Shown here: positions 1 through 10,500 of the stretch, piece by piece
Position numbering within the stretch: the first letter of the stretch is position 1
How the letters are laid out: each line of letters opens with the position of its first letter
Assembly (NCBI GenBank): GCA_003427395.1
Contig: BFEA01000174.1
Coordinates: 1,761,726-1,821,565 of the forward strand
Origin: Chara braunii
Lineage: Eukaryota > Streptophyta > Charophyceae > Charales > Characeae
Direction of reading: 5' to 3'
DNA length: 59,840 nt
Translations under genes and position numbers: made by a program
The notes under the pieces: model-generated
Database searches by the model: none
Seen by the model: the letters and a program-made list of their open reading frames with translations, nothing else
Told to the model about the DNA's origin: nothing

Positions 1-385
1 TTTTTTTTTTTTATCGTGCACAGGGCGCACCTCAGTGTGTGCACCGCACGGCGCACAGTGCGCGCGCTGTCATTCCAACGCATAGCGTAGTGCGCCCCGC
101 CCCGCCCCGCACTGCACACTGGTGCGCCGCAACTATGCAATAAACTCATAGAGCATGTACCTGGTTCTAAATGTGACCTTGTCTTGCAAGGGGAGTTGGT
201 GCCACGCCCGAAGAGTCATGATCCAAAACGCATCCCTGGCCAGATCCCTTCTGGCTGCACCCCAATCTGAATCCCCTTAGGCCGTGGAGTACCGTGGTAT
301 GGTCCAGTAGCGGTCCGCTAGCCAGGTCAAGGGGTCAATTTCCCGAAGGGCATGAGGAGCGAGGCGTGCGATTTGGTTGAGTCCC

Positions 386-896
386 AGGGCTTGCCAAGGG
401 AGGTGAGGTGTGAACAACAGCCTTTTAAAATTTTTAATCCATTATATTGTTAGTGCCATAGTCTGGGTGATCGGGTCCAGGATTCCCAGCCCCCCTTTGT
501 CCTTGGGTTGAATAACTGATGTCCAGGTTACTCTGTTAATCACATTGGGAAGCTCCCTGTTGCCTCTCAATGCCAGGCCTCTTACCGAGGGCCCATATTG
601 CAGATTTGCGAGGCTAGCACAATATTATTAATGGACGACGCTATGCCGATTAGGGGTGTGTGCCGATCATTTCAGTGTGCGATCTTCTCTAGCATGGGTT
701 TCAAAATCCAGTCATCATTTAATGTTGGTTTATCAAACGCTGCCAGCATGATTCCAAGTCCAAGGGCTTGCCAAGGGAGGTGAGGTGTGAACAACAGCCT
801 TTTAAAATTTTTAATCCATTATATCATTAGTGCCATAGTGCCATAGTTTGGGTGATCGGGTCCAGGATTTCCAGCCCCCGTTTGTCCTTGGGTTGA
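386..896 (-). repeat. Tandem partial duplication inside the LINE
   Basis: The segment beginning AGGGCTTGCCAAGGGAGGTG at 386 and running to GGGTTGAAT near 512 recurs at 762-898 with a few substitutions and a small CCATAGTG insertion. The repeat unit is about 376 bp (386-761). The second copy stops exactly where the LTR at 899 begins, and its continuation (AATAACTGATGTCC) is found at 29604. The duplication therefore predates the LTR insertion. Confidence 0.8.
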
Positions 897-898
897 AT
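895..898. repeat. Left 4-bp target-site duplication GAAT
   Basis: The LINE reads GGGTTGAAT directly before the TG that opens the LTR at 899. The same GAAT follows the right LTR fragment at 29603-29606, where the LINE resumes. The uninterrupted order is visible in the first LINE copy (GGTTGAATAACTG at 506-518). Confidence 0.75.
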
Positions 899-1489
899 TG
901 CAAGGATCTCGACTGTTTATCTCTTGTTGGAGTGCGCCAGATATCATGCATTCACACACTCTTCACAGAATTGCAATAGCTCACACAAAGCTCCAATGAG
1001 AGATGAACGAGACCAAGGAACTCAGATCGATTATAACAACAAGATTAAGAGAGATTGTCACAAGTTCAGAACGTACAGCGCCGTAACAAGATCGCAAGTC
1101 TTCGCCCTCCTTCAGAATCGGCGCACAGAAGGTAAGTATCCACATAGCCCAGACCGTCGCCGCCCAGGCCGTCGCCGCCCAGGCCTGAATTTCGGACTTG
1201 GGACCTGTATCTAGACTCTTTTCTGCACGTACAAACACATCTCCTGCATGAACAGACATGACTTGCACACCCCCTGGATGAACAGACATGACTCCTATAT
1301 CTGAATATTGCAACTGTTCGTCCAGGGGCACAGTTGTGACCTTTGATATTGGCCTTTCCTTAGCTAGGATGTGACTTTTGACCCAGAGAACATGTCCGTT
1401 GATCTGCTTTCACGAGTTGGGCCCTGGGCGAGTGACCCCACTATGTTGCATTTGCTGAACAGGGTCTGAATCGGGTAAAGGCCCTTCTA
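899..1489 (-). repeat. 3' LTR of element A
   Basis: It opens with TGCAAGGATCTCGACTG on the plus strand and ends at CCCTTCTA, directly before the element's purine-rich tract (plus-strand CTCTCGCCGG). Its first 65 bp match the LTR at 8219 with two differences, and 1225-1489 matches 29336-29602 almost base for base. The central part (965-1220) does not match the 8219 LTR, so these are two LTR subfamilies. Its right part carries GAACAGACAY-type short repeats. The minus-strand terminus is TA rather than TG. Confidence 0.75.
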
Positions 1490-1528
1490 CTCTCGCCGGC
1501 CTAATTTCGAAGTTCTCTGAGAAAATCT

Positions 1529-3005
1529 TCATCTATCTATAATATTTATTTCTCTTTTAGCTCTTTCATATGCAGACACAATATGAGGTGCAAAATCCAT
1601 TAGGTCTTCTCGTGTGAACCAGCGATCTTCACTTTGGATCCTGATAAGCGAATACCACCTTATATTGTCGTTGTGGTCTGCCTCTACATCCAGTCTGAAA
1701 GGTAATTTCAACAACAATCTTATCCACGTCGTATTTCCCATCCATACTAGGGGGTATCACGGATCTGCGACCGGGAAACAATTCATTTGTTATCCAAGGT
1801 AAGAGTTTTGATGCGTGAAATACTGGATACGTATGTAAATGTAGAGGAATCCCAATAACATATGAAGGACCATCCACATAGCCAATCACATCCAGAACAT
1901 GCCAAGGTCCTCTGTGGGCTGGTAGCAATTTCTGGGATGTGTTCTCTTCGGGAGCAAACTCCTTAGACTTAACCCGCACCAGATCACCTACAATAAACTG
2001 AGAAGGTCTTCTATGCTTATTTGCCTGCTCAATCATCTGATGTTGTGCCTTTATTATATTTTCCTTTACTTTCTCTATATCTTTCTGGTACTGTATAGCA
2101 AACTCACTTGTTCCTAGTGGAAGCTTATGCACTTGATCCGGGTTCAGTCGATTGATAGGTCTGCGTGGACGCCATCCCAAATGTAACTCCATCGGAGTTT
2201 TGCATGTAGATAGGTGAACAAAGTTGTTATATGCACTGGCAATTTTGGGCAAATGCTCGTCCCAATCAATCTGATCGGGACGGATGTACATACGCAGCGT
2301 TTGCTGCAAAATCTTGTTCATTTGCTCGGTTTGGCCGTTTGTTTCAGGATGCCTACCTGAAGACATAGTTAACTTAGAGCCATAGACGTTCATTAGTTGC
2401 TGCCATTGTTCATTTGTGAACCGTGAGTCTCTGTCACTTACAATTGTCAAGGGATGCCCATAATCTTTTACCCAATGATTAAAGAACTCCTGGATTACCA
2501 GTTCCGTTTTTGCTTCCGCTGGTAATGCTACAAAAACAGCATACTTACTAAACCTGTCGATGAGTACCATAACTTGCGTTTTCCCATTCCTGCTTCTTAC
2601 TGTAGTGTCTATAAAGTCAATAGACACAGAGTCTCCTGGACGTGTTGGAATTGGCAAAGGCTTAAGTAGACCAAGGGGAGGCAGTGTGGTGCTCTTATTT
2701 CTTTGGCACACTTGACAGCCCTGCACATACGCAATGTAATCAGGTTTCATGCGAGACCAGGTGTAGGAATGTAAAAGGTTTGCGTCAGTCGTCCTCCACC
2801 CAAAATGGCCTTCAGTGTCATGACACTCCCTTAAGATCAGACTTTTAATCTCTTCGGCATTTGGAATACAAAGCCTATCATGCACATCAGTTCTTTCAAA
2901 CAACAGCCCTTGGGTTATACGATAGTTAGGAAACTCTTGCGGCGCCTCTTGTACACACTTTAACATAGCGCCATATAGAGGATCAGTAGGATACCCATTC
3001 CTCAT
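1529..3005 (-). pseudogene. Element A integrase with chromo-like tail (broken)
   Basis: This is a Ty3/gypsy integrase, which inserts the cDNA into the host chromosome. An N-terminal HHCC zinc finger is visible (HDTEGHFGW about residue 61, then CQVCQRNK about residue 96). The DDE core follows: FIDT, IVSDRDSRF and ETNGQTEQ supply D, D and E. After the core comes a GPW/HASKLLPW block and a chromo-like module (QYKVVFAYQDP, then DRWFTREDLMDFAP, ending INIIDR). The last part is in another frame (ORF 1529-1741), so a frameshift near 1630 breaks the tail. In frame with the RNase H part upstream except for a stop just before 3005. The catalytic residues themselves look intact. Confidence 0.9.
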
Positions 3006-3011
3006 CTTGTC

Positions 3012-5212
3012 TTATAAATCGGTGCCCACATCCAAATAGGTTACAATGGCACTACAGAAATTTGATCTTCGACTCAATACGTCGGCAACAACATTATATT
3101 TACCCTTAATTGGCTTTAATTCAAAGTCAGACTGGTCAATTTCGGCGGCCCACCTGGTCAATTTAGGTGTCATTCGAGCCTGCGTCTTAAGCCAGCGAAG
3201 TGTCTCGTGATCCGAGTATACTTTGAAGTGCCTTCCTAAGAGATAGTGTCGCCAATGATCAAGAGCTTCCCTGAGAGCAAACAACTCCCTCTCGTACGTA
3301 GAAGCGGCGACCTTCTCATTAGGTAGTCGTCGGGACATGAACTCTACAAGTCTGTACCCATTCCCGTCATCTTGCTAGAGTACAACACCTATCCCGTATT
3401 GACTTGCATCAATAGTGATCACAAAGGGCAAAGAAGGATCGACAACTTTCAAAATCGGATAGTTAATCAGACACTTTTTCAGACGCTTAAACGAAGTTGT
3501 GCAGTCTGAATCCCCCACTTCCAGATGGTTTCTTTCTTAAGCAATCTGCGAAGGGGTGCAGCTATTATCGTGAAGTGTTTAACGAACTTCTTATAGTAGT
3601 TGGCTAGCCCAAGGAACGTCCGCAATTCAGTCAAAGTCCGGGGGTTTGGCCAATCTCGAATTGCTGCAATTTTTGAGTCTTCCGGTTTGACTCCATTGCC
3701 ATCAAGCACATGCCCTAAATACAAAACCTGACGCTTGGCCCATTCACACTTCTTTGGGTTCAGTTTCAATTTCGCTTCGCGCAATTTGTTCAGCACAAGT
3801 CGAAGGTGCTCCCAGTGCTCGCTTAGACTTTTCCTAAAAATCAAGATATCATCAAGATATATAACCACAAACTTATCGAGCCACTCTCGAAAATGTTCAT
3901 TCATTGTACGTTGGAGGGTTGCAGGGGCATTGGTAAGACCAAAGGGCAACACCACAAATTCATAATGTCCATACCTTGTAAGAAAGGCAGTCTTATGTTG
4001 GTCTTCTGACTCTACTTCAATCTGATGGTAGCCAGACTTCAAATCAATGTTGGTGAAGTACTTGCTTCCCCGAACTCTATCCAACAGATTGTCAATTTTT
4101 GGTAATGGCTCAGTATTTTTAATAGTTATATCATTCAATCTTTTATAGTCTATACACATGCGGACCCCGCCATCTTTCTTTGGCACAAATAGCACTGGCG
4201 CACCATACGACGAAGAACTAGGCTTTATCCATCTCTTTTCCAACATTTCATCAAGTTGGGTTCGCAGTTCATCCAATTCTTTGGGTGACATCCTATAGAT
4301 CGGGCTCTTCGGAATTTGACTTCCGGGAATAATCTCAATACGATGTTTTATGGGTCGTTCCACCACACCGCTTGGGGCCTTTGCCACATCTGCGAATTCT
4401 TTCAGAATTTTTTCAACTTTTGGGGACTTTGCCTCTTCTTTGTCTTCACCTTCCTTAACTGGGTGCACATATGCTACAAACACCTGATCATACAAATTAT
4501 ACTTCCTTATATGACGGGCGAACGCGGGGGCACTCATACAACAATGAGCTAAGCTGCTTTCCTTTCCAGATTCATGGAAGAGGCGGATTTTCTTCTTTCC
4601 ACTTTGCGGACTTGGGAGCCAACACTCATGGTCCTTTAACTTGATATCCGCATTAGCAGCTTCACCCCAATCCATACCTAGCAATACATCAAAGGGCAGG
4701 TTATCTTCCACCAAAAGAGTCAGAGAGTGGAGAACACGTTCCACCTTCCCCTCCGCCTCGAGCCGAAAGTATGTCTGCACCCCCTCGACGTATCGATTCA
4801 CGACCATCTCTGAACTATTTGCTATCTTACTTACAATGGGCTCATCTAATTGCTTTACCTTTAGCCCAATATGCAGTTTCTGCAAACCTTTCTTGCTAAT
4901 ATAACTGCGTGTAGACCCGCTATCAATCATTCCTCCTACCCTTACTTTATTAATTTCAAGATCTGCAATTATTAACTGTCCTTTGCGTTTCTTCATTTCA
5001 GTCCAGGCTTGGCGACGAGCGGCCAACTCATCACCCATGCCAGCGAGGGATCCATCTAGAGAGATGCATACGTTTGCCACCTCTGGACAGTGCACTAGAT
5101 GGGGAATGTCTACCTTTTCAATTTCTGCCATTGGGACCTTCGAATGGGAGGATTTCTTTTTTTCAACATCCGAAGTCCCTGTAGAGGCAACTGAGACCTC
5201 TACTGGTTGTTC
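3012..5212 (-). pseudogene. Element A pol: protease, reverse transcriptase, RNase H (broken)
   Basis: The pol frame opens about 5212, directly behind gag in the -1 frame; the first Met is at 5131. An aspartic protease shows GGMIDSGSTRSYIS (Asp at residue 70 from that Met). The reverse transcriptase has the expected blocks, including KYFTNIDLKSGYHQIEV, LPFGLTNAPAT and the catalytic VVIYLDDILIF near residue 430. At 3510-3514 the plus strand has five C where element B has three, and this two-base gain shifts the frame at the RT/RNase H border. RNase H continues at 3338-3012 (KVYSDHETLRWLKTQ, YNVVADVLSRR). A Gln-to-stop change (VVL*QDD) lies near 3373. Enzymatic motifs are preserved but the polyprotein cannot be made whole as written. 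Confidence 0.9.
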
Positions 5213-5223
5213 CCTTTTGCCAT
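5200..5223 (-). other. Conserved gag/pol -1 frame junction (candidate frameshift site)
   Basis: The gag frame passes through an intact CCHC zinc knuckle and ends at a stop at 5200-5202. The pol frame upstream of the first pol Met can be read only in the -1 frame, starting around 5212. Sequence at the overlap on the minus strand is GCAAAAGGGAACAACC. Element B has the same bases and the same -1 relation (12735-12752), so this is likely an ancestral arrangement rather than a mutation. The in-phase AAAAGGG is the best slip candidate, although it is not a textbook X XXY YYZ heptamer. Confidence 0.5.
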
Positions 5224-7371
5224 TTTGTAGTCAGGGCAATAAGGGACAATGTGGTCGGGGTCCCCACATTTAAGGCACTGGTCGGCAACTTTCCTTTCCT
5301 GCCAAACTTTTTCTGTGATCCCCAGTTTCTTCCAAGGTTCCCCTTCGGGTAGACCTGGATGAGGTGGGTATGGCTTGTCCCAATTGTTGTACTAAGTGCC
5401 TCTTCCTCTTCCCTAGGCAGAATTGAAACCACGACCACCTTGCGAGGGACCATTACCCCTTCCTCCCGCGTAGTAGCTATCTTCGCCACCACCCCTCTGG
5501 GTGTCGGATCCTTTTCCACCACGTTCGCGGCCTCCTCTTCCTCGGCCACGTCCTCTTCCTTGTCGCCCTCCCCCGCGGGCTGCAATGGCCGCGTAGCTCC
5601 CCTCCTGAGCTACCGAACCGCTGGGTCCTTCCTCAAGATCATAGTCTACTTGGTCCCAAGAAAGTGTTTCGACACCTCCTTCTTCAAAGGTCAGAAGGAG
5701 GCTGTCCTTCCCAGGTATAGACCCTGAAATAGTGCGGTTTTGCCATTTCTTCCCCGCTTGCAGATCTTTCCAATAATGGCAATAATTGGCCTCAGCCAAG
5801 AAGCCAGCATGATTTATGGCGATCTTGCTGAACTTCTCGTAGGTCATCCCCTCTTCCTTTAAATGGGGATACAATTGAGTTCGAAGGGGGTCGGGTAGTG
5901 CGCGTGCAAAGTTGTTCGATATCTGCGCAGGGGTCAGTCCATGTTCATTGCATTGCAGCAGTTCATCCATGGTTGCTTTAAGCGCAAAGGTGCTCTTCCA
6001 TTTTCTGTCTGGGAGGTTCAGAACTAACATTTCAGTTCTGCGGGCTAAGTTTTTGTCCTCAAACCGCTCTCGGATGGCTGTAAAGAAATCTCCAATGCGG
6101 TTTTTCTGGGAATACGCTACCATGGATCCGCAACCTGCTTCCTTTTGCAGGGAGATTGCGAAGCTCATGGCATCTCCCTCCATACACGAACTTGCCATTA
6201 GCACCCTGTCCCAGTACGGAATGCGCTGTCCGTAGACATACGACTCGACGGCTGCAATCCAGTGTAGCACACTTTGCTCTCTCTTACCATTATATGTCCA
6301 TGGGATTTTGACTTTAATTTTATTGACCTGACCTGCTTCATTTGGCAGCACCCCCTTTTGTTTTTTGTCTTTGTCTCCCCCATCTCCATCTCCATCTCCT
6401 CCGTCTCCTCCGCCGCCACTTATCACCTTCTTTAGCACGGCGGAATCTGCCAGTTTCTTGGCCAACTGCACATCCAACTTCTATATGCAACTGAACATGT
6501 GCTGGTCAACTTCCTGCGCTGATCGCTGCAGAAAGTTGTTTCATACTCCCTCAAATTCGAATTGGTGATTCTCTAACTTTTGCACAGACCTGGTCAACGC
6601 AGCGAGTTGTTGAGTGGTGTGAAGGAGAGTATCTGTGAGAAGGGTAAGGCGGTCATCCGTGGCCGCTTGGCGGTCTTCCGTAGCCACTTGCCGCTGTTTT
6701 TGTTCCTGTAACTGTCTGTGAAACTTTCCCCCCTCCTCTTTTAATCTCTTTTTCTCTTCAAATTCCTGTCTCTTTGCGGTTACCATCCTGTTATTCAGTT
6801 CTGCTTTTCGTTCCGCTATTAAGAGATTTCTTTCTTTAGGATCTGTTACGGTAGCTAGCTCTTCAATAAATGCATTTCTCTCCACCTCCGACTCAACGAC
6901 CATGACAGTCTTGTATCCGAACTATTCGAGCCAGTTCATGGGGTCAAGCTCAATCGAAATACCACCAACACCGCTGGTTTCCCCTCTTACTGTATGACGC
7001 CTGTGCAATCTTTCACCATTCTCCTCTTCTTCTTCTTCTTCAACTGCCTTTAGCTCCGCCTGGAGTTTTCTTTCTTTCTCTTTCATCTCGTGCTCTAATT
7101 TCTCTCTTTCCTCTTTCACTTTCTTCATCTCTTCTTCCTTTTGTTTCTTTTTTATTTCTTTCTTTGTTTTCTTTTCAGCCTGTCGCCGTTCCACTTCAGC
7201 CTGTTCAGCAGGCGTAGGCCCCGGCTTCACAGTACCTGACCTCATCAGCATACGGGAGCTGCATGCTCTCCCGAAGCCCAGGGGAAAGAAGAGTTTGAAG
7301 AGTGGGCCCATCAGCACCGAGAGGGCCATGATGCCTTGCATAGGGTAATCGTCCATGATGGGGTGCAACAC
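5200..7371 (-). pseudogene. Element A gag (several in-frame stops)
   Basis: This is the structural (capsid/nucleocapsid) polyprotein. One frame runs from Met at 7371 to 5200, about 720 codons, broken by stops at 6922-6924, 6541-6543, 6481-6483, 5413-5415 and near 5392. Two of these correspond to Trp codons in element B. Parts in order: a short hydrophobic N-terminus with RMLMRSGT, a long Lys/Glu coiled coil (about residues 55-130 and again 170-250), a Gly/Asp-rich linker (GGGGDGGDGDGDGG), a capsid-like region (YGQRIPYWDRVLMASSCMEG, RRTEMLVLNLPDRKW), an Arg/Gly-rich RNA-binding stretch, and a CCHC knuckle CLKCGDPDHIVPYC at about 5238-5279. The knuckle is intact. Confidence 0.85.
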
Positions 7372-8202
7372 AGGTACTCTTCCGCTGTCCCACCAGGTAA
7401 GAATCCCCTTCTTGTCCTACGGGGAATGGGATATGGTCTGTTTTTTTTTTTTTTTTTTTCAAATTCTGGATGTCGCTGTCTCAGAAATAACGAATTTTAG
7501 AAAATAAAACTTTTAGGTTTACTTTACTAATCAAAGAAAAGACAGAATCCTTTTTCCTTACTTTGCTTGCTGCCTGTTTTCAACGTCAATATGCCTTGGT
7601 TGTACTAATACTTGTCTGGCCCTGTCTTGTTTCTTTTTCTCTTTTTTTATATTACTAATATACTGGCCTGTTGCGCAGGACCAAGCTGGAGCCTACACAG
7701 TGTCAGATGCACTAGCAATACTTCATTCGCAAGTCAACTTTGCCTTATGACTCATGTGCTATCTGACGTGGCAATCTGCCACTATACCCACAGCCTACTC
7801 CTACTTTTCCTTAACGCAGACGTCAGACCAGATGTCAGGGATGTAGGACCAGATGATGACTCTGATCTGCTAGTAACTCTGACTTGACCAGACCAGATGT
7901 GGAGAGACAGCAGCAGCGACCACTAGAGAGGAGGGGTAGGAGAAGGTACTCGACACAGCTCCACACACAGCAAGGTAAGGGGGTAAGAGGTTCTTCTCTT
8001 CTTTGCGGACGTCGATGAAGGCTCCTTGATCGCTCCACGCTCCACGCGCAGGTAAGACACTCCTCCTTAGCCCCTTCCTCTTCGGCCTGCTTCCCCCTCC
8101 TTATCCCAATCCACAACGCACACCTCTTAGTTCTCCACCATAGCCAGCATTCTTCGAGCCAGCCTTACTCATGCCAGCGCCTCTGTGAGAGTAACGAGTA
8201 CT
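7372..8202 (-). other. Leader of element A (no gene)
   Basis: The stretch lies between the PBS and the gag start. It includes a T-run at 7440-7459 (poly(A) on the element's sense strand) and a patch of TCAGAAATAACGAATTTTAGAAAATAAAA type that resembles the repeats in the D leader. No ORF of element sense is recognisable. The 7900-8150 part is pyrimidine- and purine-mixed unique sequence. Confidence 0.6.
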
Positions 8203-8214
8203 GCTCTGATACCA
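8203..8214 (-). other. Primer-binding site, initiator tRNA-Met type (element A)
   Basis: On the minus strand the site reads TGGTATCAGAGC, the standard plant PBS complementary to the 3' end of initiator tRNA-Met. It sits four bases inside the LTR that begins at 8219. Its orientation shows that the LTR at 8219-9024 acts as the 5' LTR of the minus-strand element to its left. Confidence 0.9.
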
Positions 8215-8218
8215 AATT

Positions 8219-9024
8219 TGCAAGGATCTCGACTGTTTATCTCTTGCTGGAGTGCACCAGATATCATGCATTCACACACTCTTCTGCATGGGTCTTGGGA
8301 ACCATCTCACGCAAGAGTGCTCACAGCATGCATCATCATTGCTCACAAGGAACTGAAGTCTTCAAACATTAGACAAGGATAGATGAGAAGAGTACCGAGT
8401 TGCATAGCTTATATTATCAAAAATGTCATTTACAAGAGTATCACGCGCAGAATGCCAGTGGAGATCTGTGTTGAATGAGGCTGGCTGCCTCCTTTATAGC
8501 ACTGGCCTCCTCTTTGTTGGGTCTGCATTGACTTATTCAGGCCTTCCCTTGTCCCAGACCCTGCATTGCATGTGTCCCAGGACTGTCCCAATGAAGTCAA
8601 CTGCTGCTGAGGCCTCTCGGCCTTGATTTTGGACTTGGACGTCTGGATCTGGACTGTCCCTTAGACTAAGACCAGAACTGGGACTCTGTTGATTGACTTA
8701 CTTTCGAACAGGTACAACTTTGGACGAACAGACACACATACTGCCTGAACAGACATCTTCACTGTGTGAATAGACACTCCCTTTCTACACGAACAGACAC
8801 ACTGACTGCACGTACAGACACACTCTTATCTGAACAGACATGACACATGCATCTCTTGGCAAACAGGTATGTCCTTTGGCACTGATTTCTCGCTTAGATT
8901 TAGATGTGCCCTTTTTACAGAGAACCTGACTTTTGATCTGCTTTCACGTTTCCTGGGTCCTGGGGAGATACCCCTTCACGCTGCTTTACTTTTACAGAGC
9001 CTGTATCGGGTAAAGGCCCTTTTA
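8219..9024 (-). repeat. LTR shared by element A (5' LTR) and element B (3' LTR)
   Basis: It begins TGCAAGGATCTCG and ends CCCTTTTA, like the LTR at 899-1489. On its left is the PBS of element A; on its right is the purine-tract equivalent (CTCTCGCCGG) and the integrase 3' end of element B. One LTR therefore serves two internal regions. Its middle part differs from the other A LTR, so A is bounded by two unlike LTRs. Confidence 0.8.
8706..8880. repeat. GAACAGACAY minisatellite in LTR
   Basis: A core of GAACAGACA (variants GAATAGACA, GTACAGACA) recurs about seven times at 20-35-bp steps across this part of the LTR. The LTRs at 1227-1320 and 29338-29430 carry a shorter version of the same array. 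The repeat number thus varies between LTR copies. Confidence 0.7.
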
Positions 9025-9063
9025 CTCTCGCCGGCCTAGTTTCGAAGTCCTTTGAGAAATCAT

Positions 9064-10500
9064 TTATCTATCAATGATGTTGATTCCTTTCTTTGCTCTT
9101 TCATACGCAGACACAATATGAGGTGCAGAATCTAATAGTTCTTCTCTTGTGAACCAGCGATCTTCACTAGGATCGTGGTATGCAAATCTCACCTTATATT
9201 GACGCTGTGGTCTGCCTCTACGACCAGTGTGAAAAGTACTTTCTGCAACAATCTTATCCACGTCATACTTCCCATCCATACTTGGGGGTATCGTCGATCG
9301 GCGACTTGGGAATAGCTCATTCGTTACACAAGGTAAGAGCTTTGATGCGTGGAACACTGGATAGGTATGTAGGTGCAAAGGAATTTCAATAACGTACGAA
9401 GGACCATCCACATCTCCAATCACGTCGAAGACCTGCCAAGGCCCTCTGTAGGCGGGTAGAAGCTTCTAAGAAATGTTATCTTCAGGAGGGAATTCCTTAG
9501 ACTTCACCCAAACTAAGTCTCCTACAACAAATTGAGATGGTCGTCTGTGCTTATTTGCCTGTTCAATCATTTGATGTTGTGCTTTGATTATGTTTTCCTT
9601 TACCCTTTCAATGTCTTTTTGGTATTGAATTGGGAATTCACTAGTTCTTAAAGGAAGCTTATGTACTTTATTCGGGTTCAGTCGATCAATGGGTCTGCGT
9701 GGACGCCATCCCAGATGTAACTCCATAGGAGTCTTACATGTAGATAAATGCACAAAGTTATTGTAGGCACTAGCAACTTTAGGCAGCTGTTCATCCCAGT
9801 CAATCTGGTCGGGACGAATGTACATGCGCAAAGTCTGTTGTAGTATCTTGTTCATTTGCTCAGTTTGGCCATTAGTCTCAGGATGTCTACCTGATGACAT
9901 AGTCAACTTGGAGCCATACACATTCATTTGTTGTTGCCATTGGTCACTTGTGAACCTTGTATCTCTGTCACTTACGATAGTCAAGGGATGTCCAAAGTTT
10001 TTCACCCAGTGGTTAAAGAACTCCCGAATTACCAAATCAGTCTTTGCTTTCGAAGGCAAAGCTACAAAAACAGCATACTTAGTGAATCTATCCACTATTA
10101 CCATCACTTGCGTTTTTTCGTTTTTGCTTTTCACCTCAGTATCCATGAAGTCTACAGATACAGAGTCTCCAGGGCCTGTAGGGATAGGCAAGGGTTTGAG
10201 TAACCCCATGGGAGATTGTGTAGTGCTTTTGTTCCTTGGGCACACTTGACAACCTTGCACATACGCGATGCAATCTGCTTTCATGCGAGGCCAGGTGTAG
10301 GAATGCAACAAAGTCCCATAGGTCTTCTTCCACCCAAAGTGGCCTTCGGTATCATGGCATTCCCCTAAGATCAAGCTCTTGATCGCTTTATCATTCGGTA
10401 TGCATAGCCTATCATTCACATCAGTCATCGCAAACAATAAACCCCGAGTAACCTTGTGATCAGGAAACTCTGTTGGCGTCTCTTGTACGCGCTTAATCAT
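9064..10500 (-). pseudogene. Element B integrase with chromo-like tail (one stop)
   Basis: This is a close relative of the A integrase. It has HDTEGHFGWKK and CQVCPRNK for the HHCC finger, then FMDTEVK, IVSDRDTRF and ETNGQTEQ for the DDE triad. The 10500-9466 part ends in a stop after EDNIS. The same frame resumes directly and runs to 9064 through HASKLLP, the chromo-like block QYKVRFAYHDPSEDRWFTRE and the C-terminal INIIDR. Apart from that stop the tail is continuous, unlike in A. The frame joins the RNase H of B through a frameshift near 10560. Confidence 0.9.

Larger units (their letters stand above)
1..898 (-). mobile_element. LINE (non-LTR retrotransposon) 3' end, interrupted
   Basis: Read on the minus strand, 511-135 gives a typical plant LINE ORF2 region just after the reverse transcriptase: VTWTSVIQPKDKGGLGILDP, then a Trp-rich stretch (WLADRYWT, DAFWIMTLRAWHQLP). 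The GGLGILDP block is the post-RT hallmark of L1-type plant LINEs. The frame ends at a stop near 134-136. A GC-rich tail follows, and the run of T at 1-12 is a poly(A) tail read in reverse, so the 3' end of the LINE lies at the window edge. In-frame stops (for example near 290) show it is dead. Part of the region is tandemly duplicated (386-508 and 762-896). The upstream part of the same LINE resumes at 29603. RT catalytic motifs are not in the window. Confidence 0.8.

Noticed and set aside
8203-8214. tRNA gene remnant
   Set aside because: Only the 12-base complement to the tRNA 3' end is present, next to an LTR; it is a primer-binding site.
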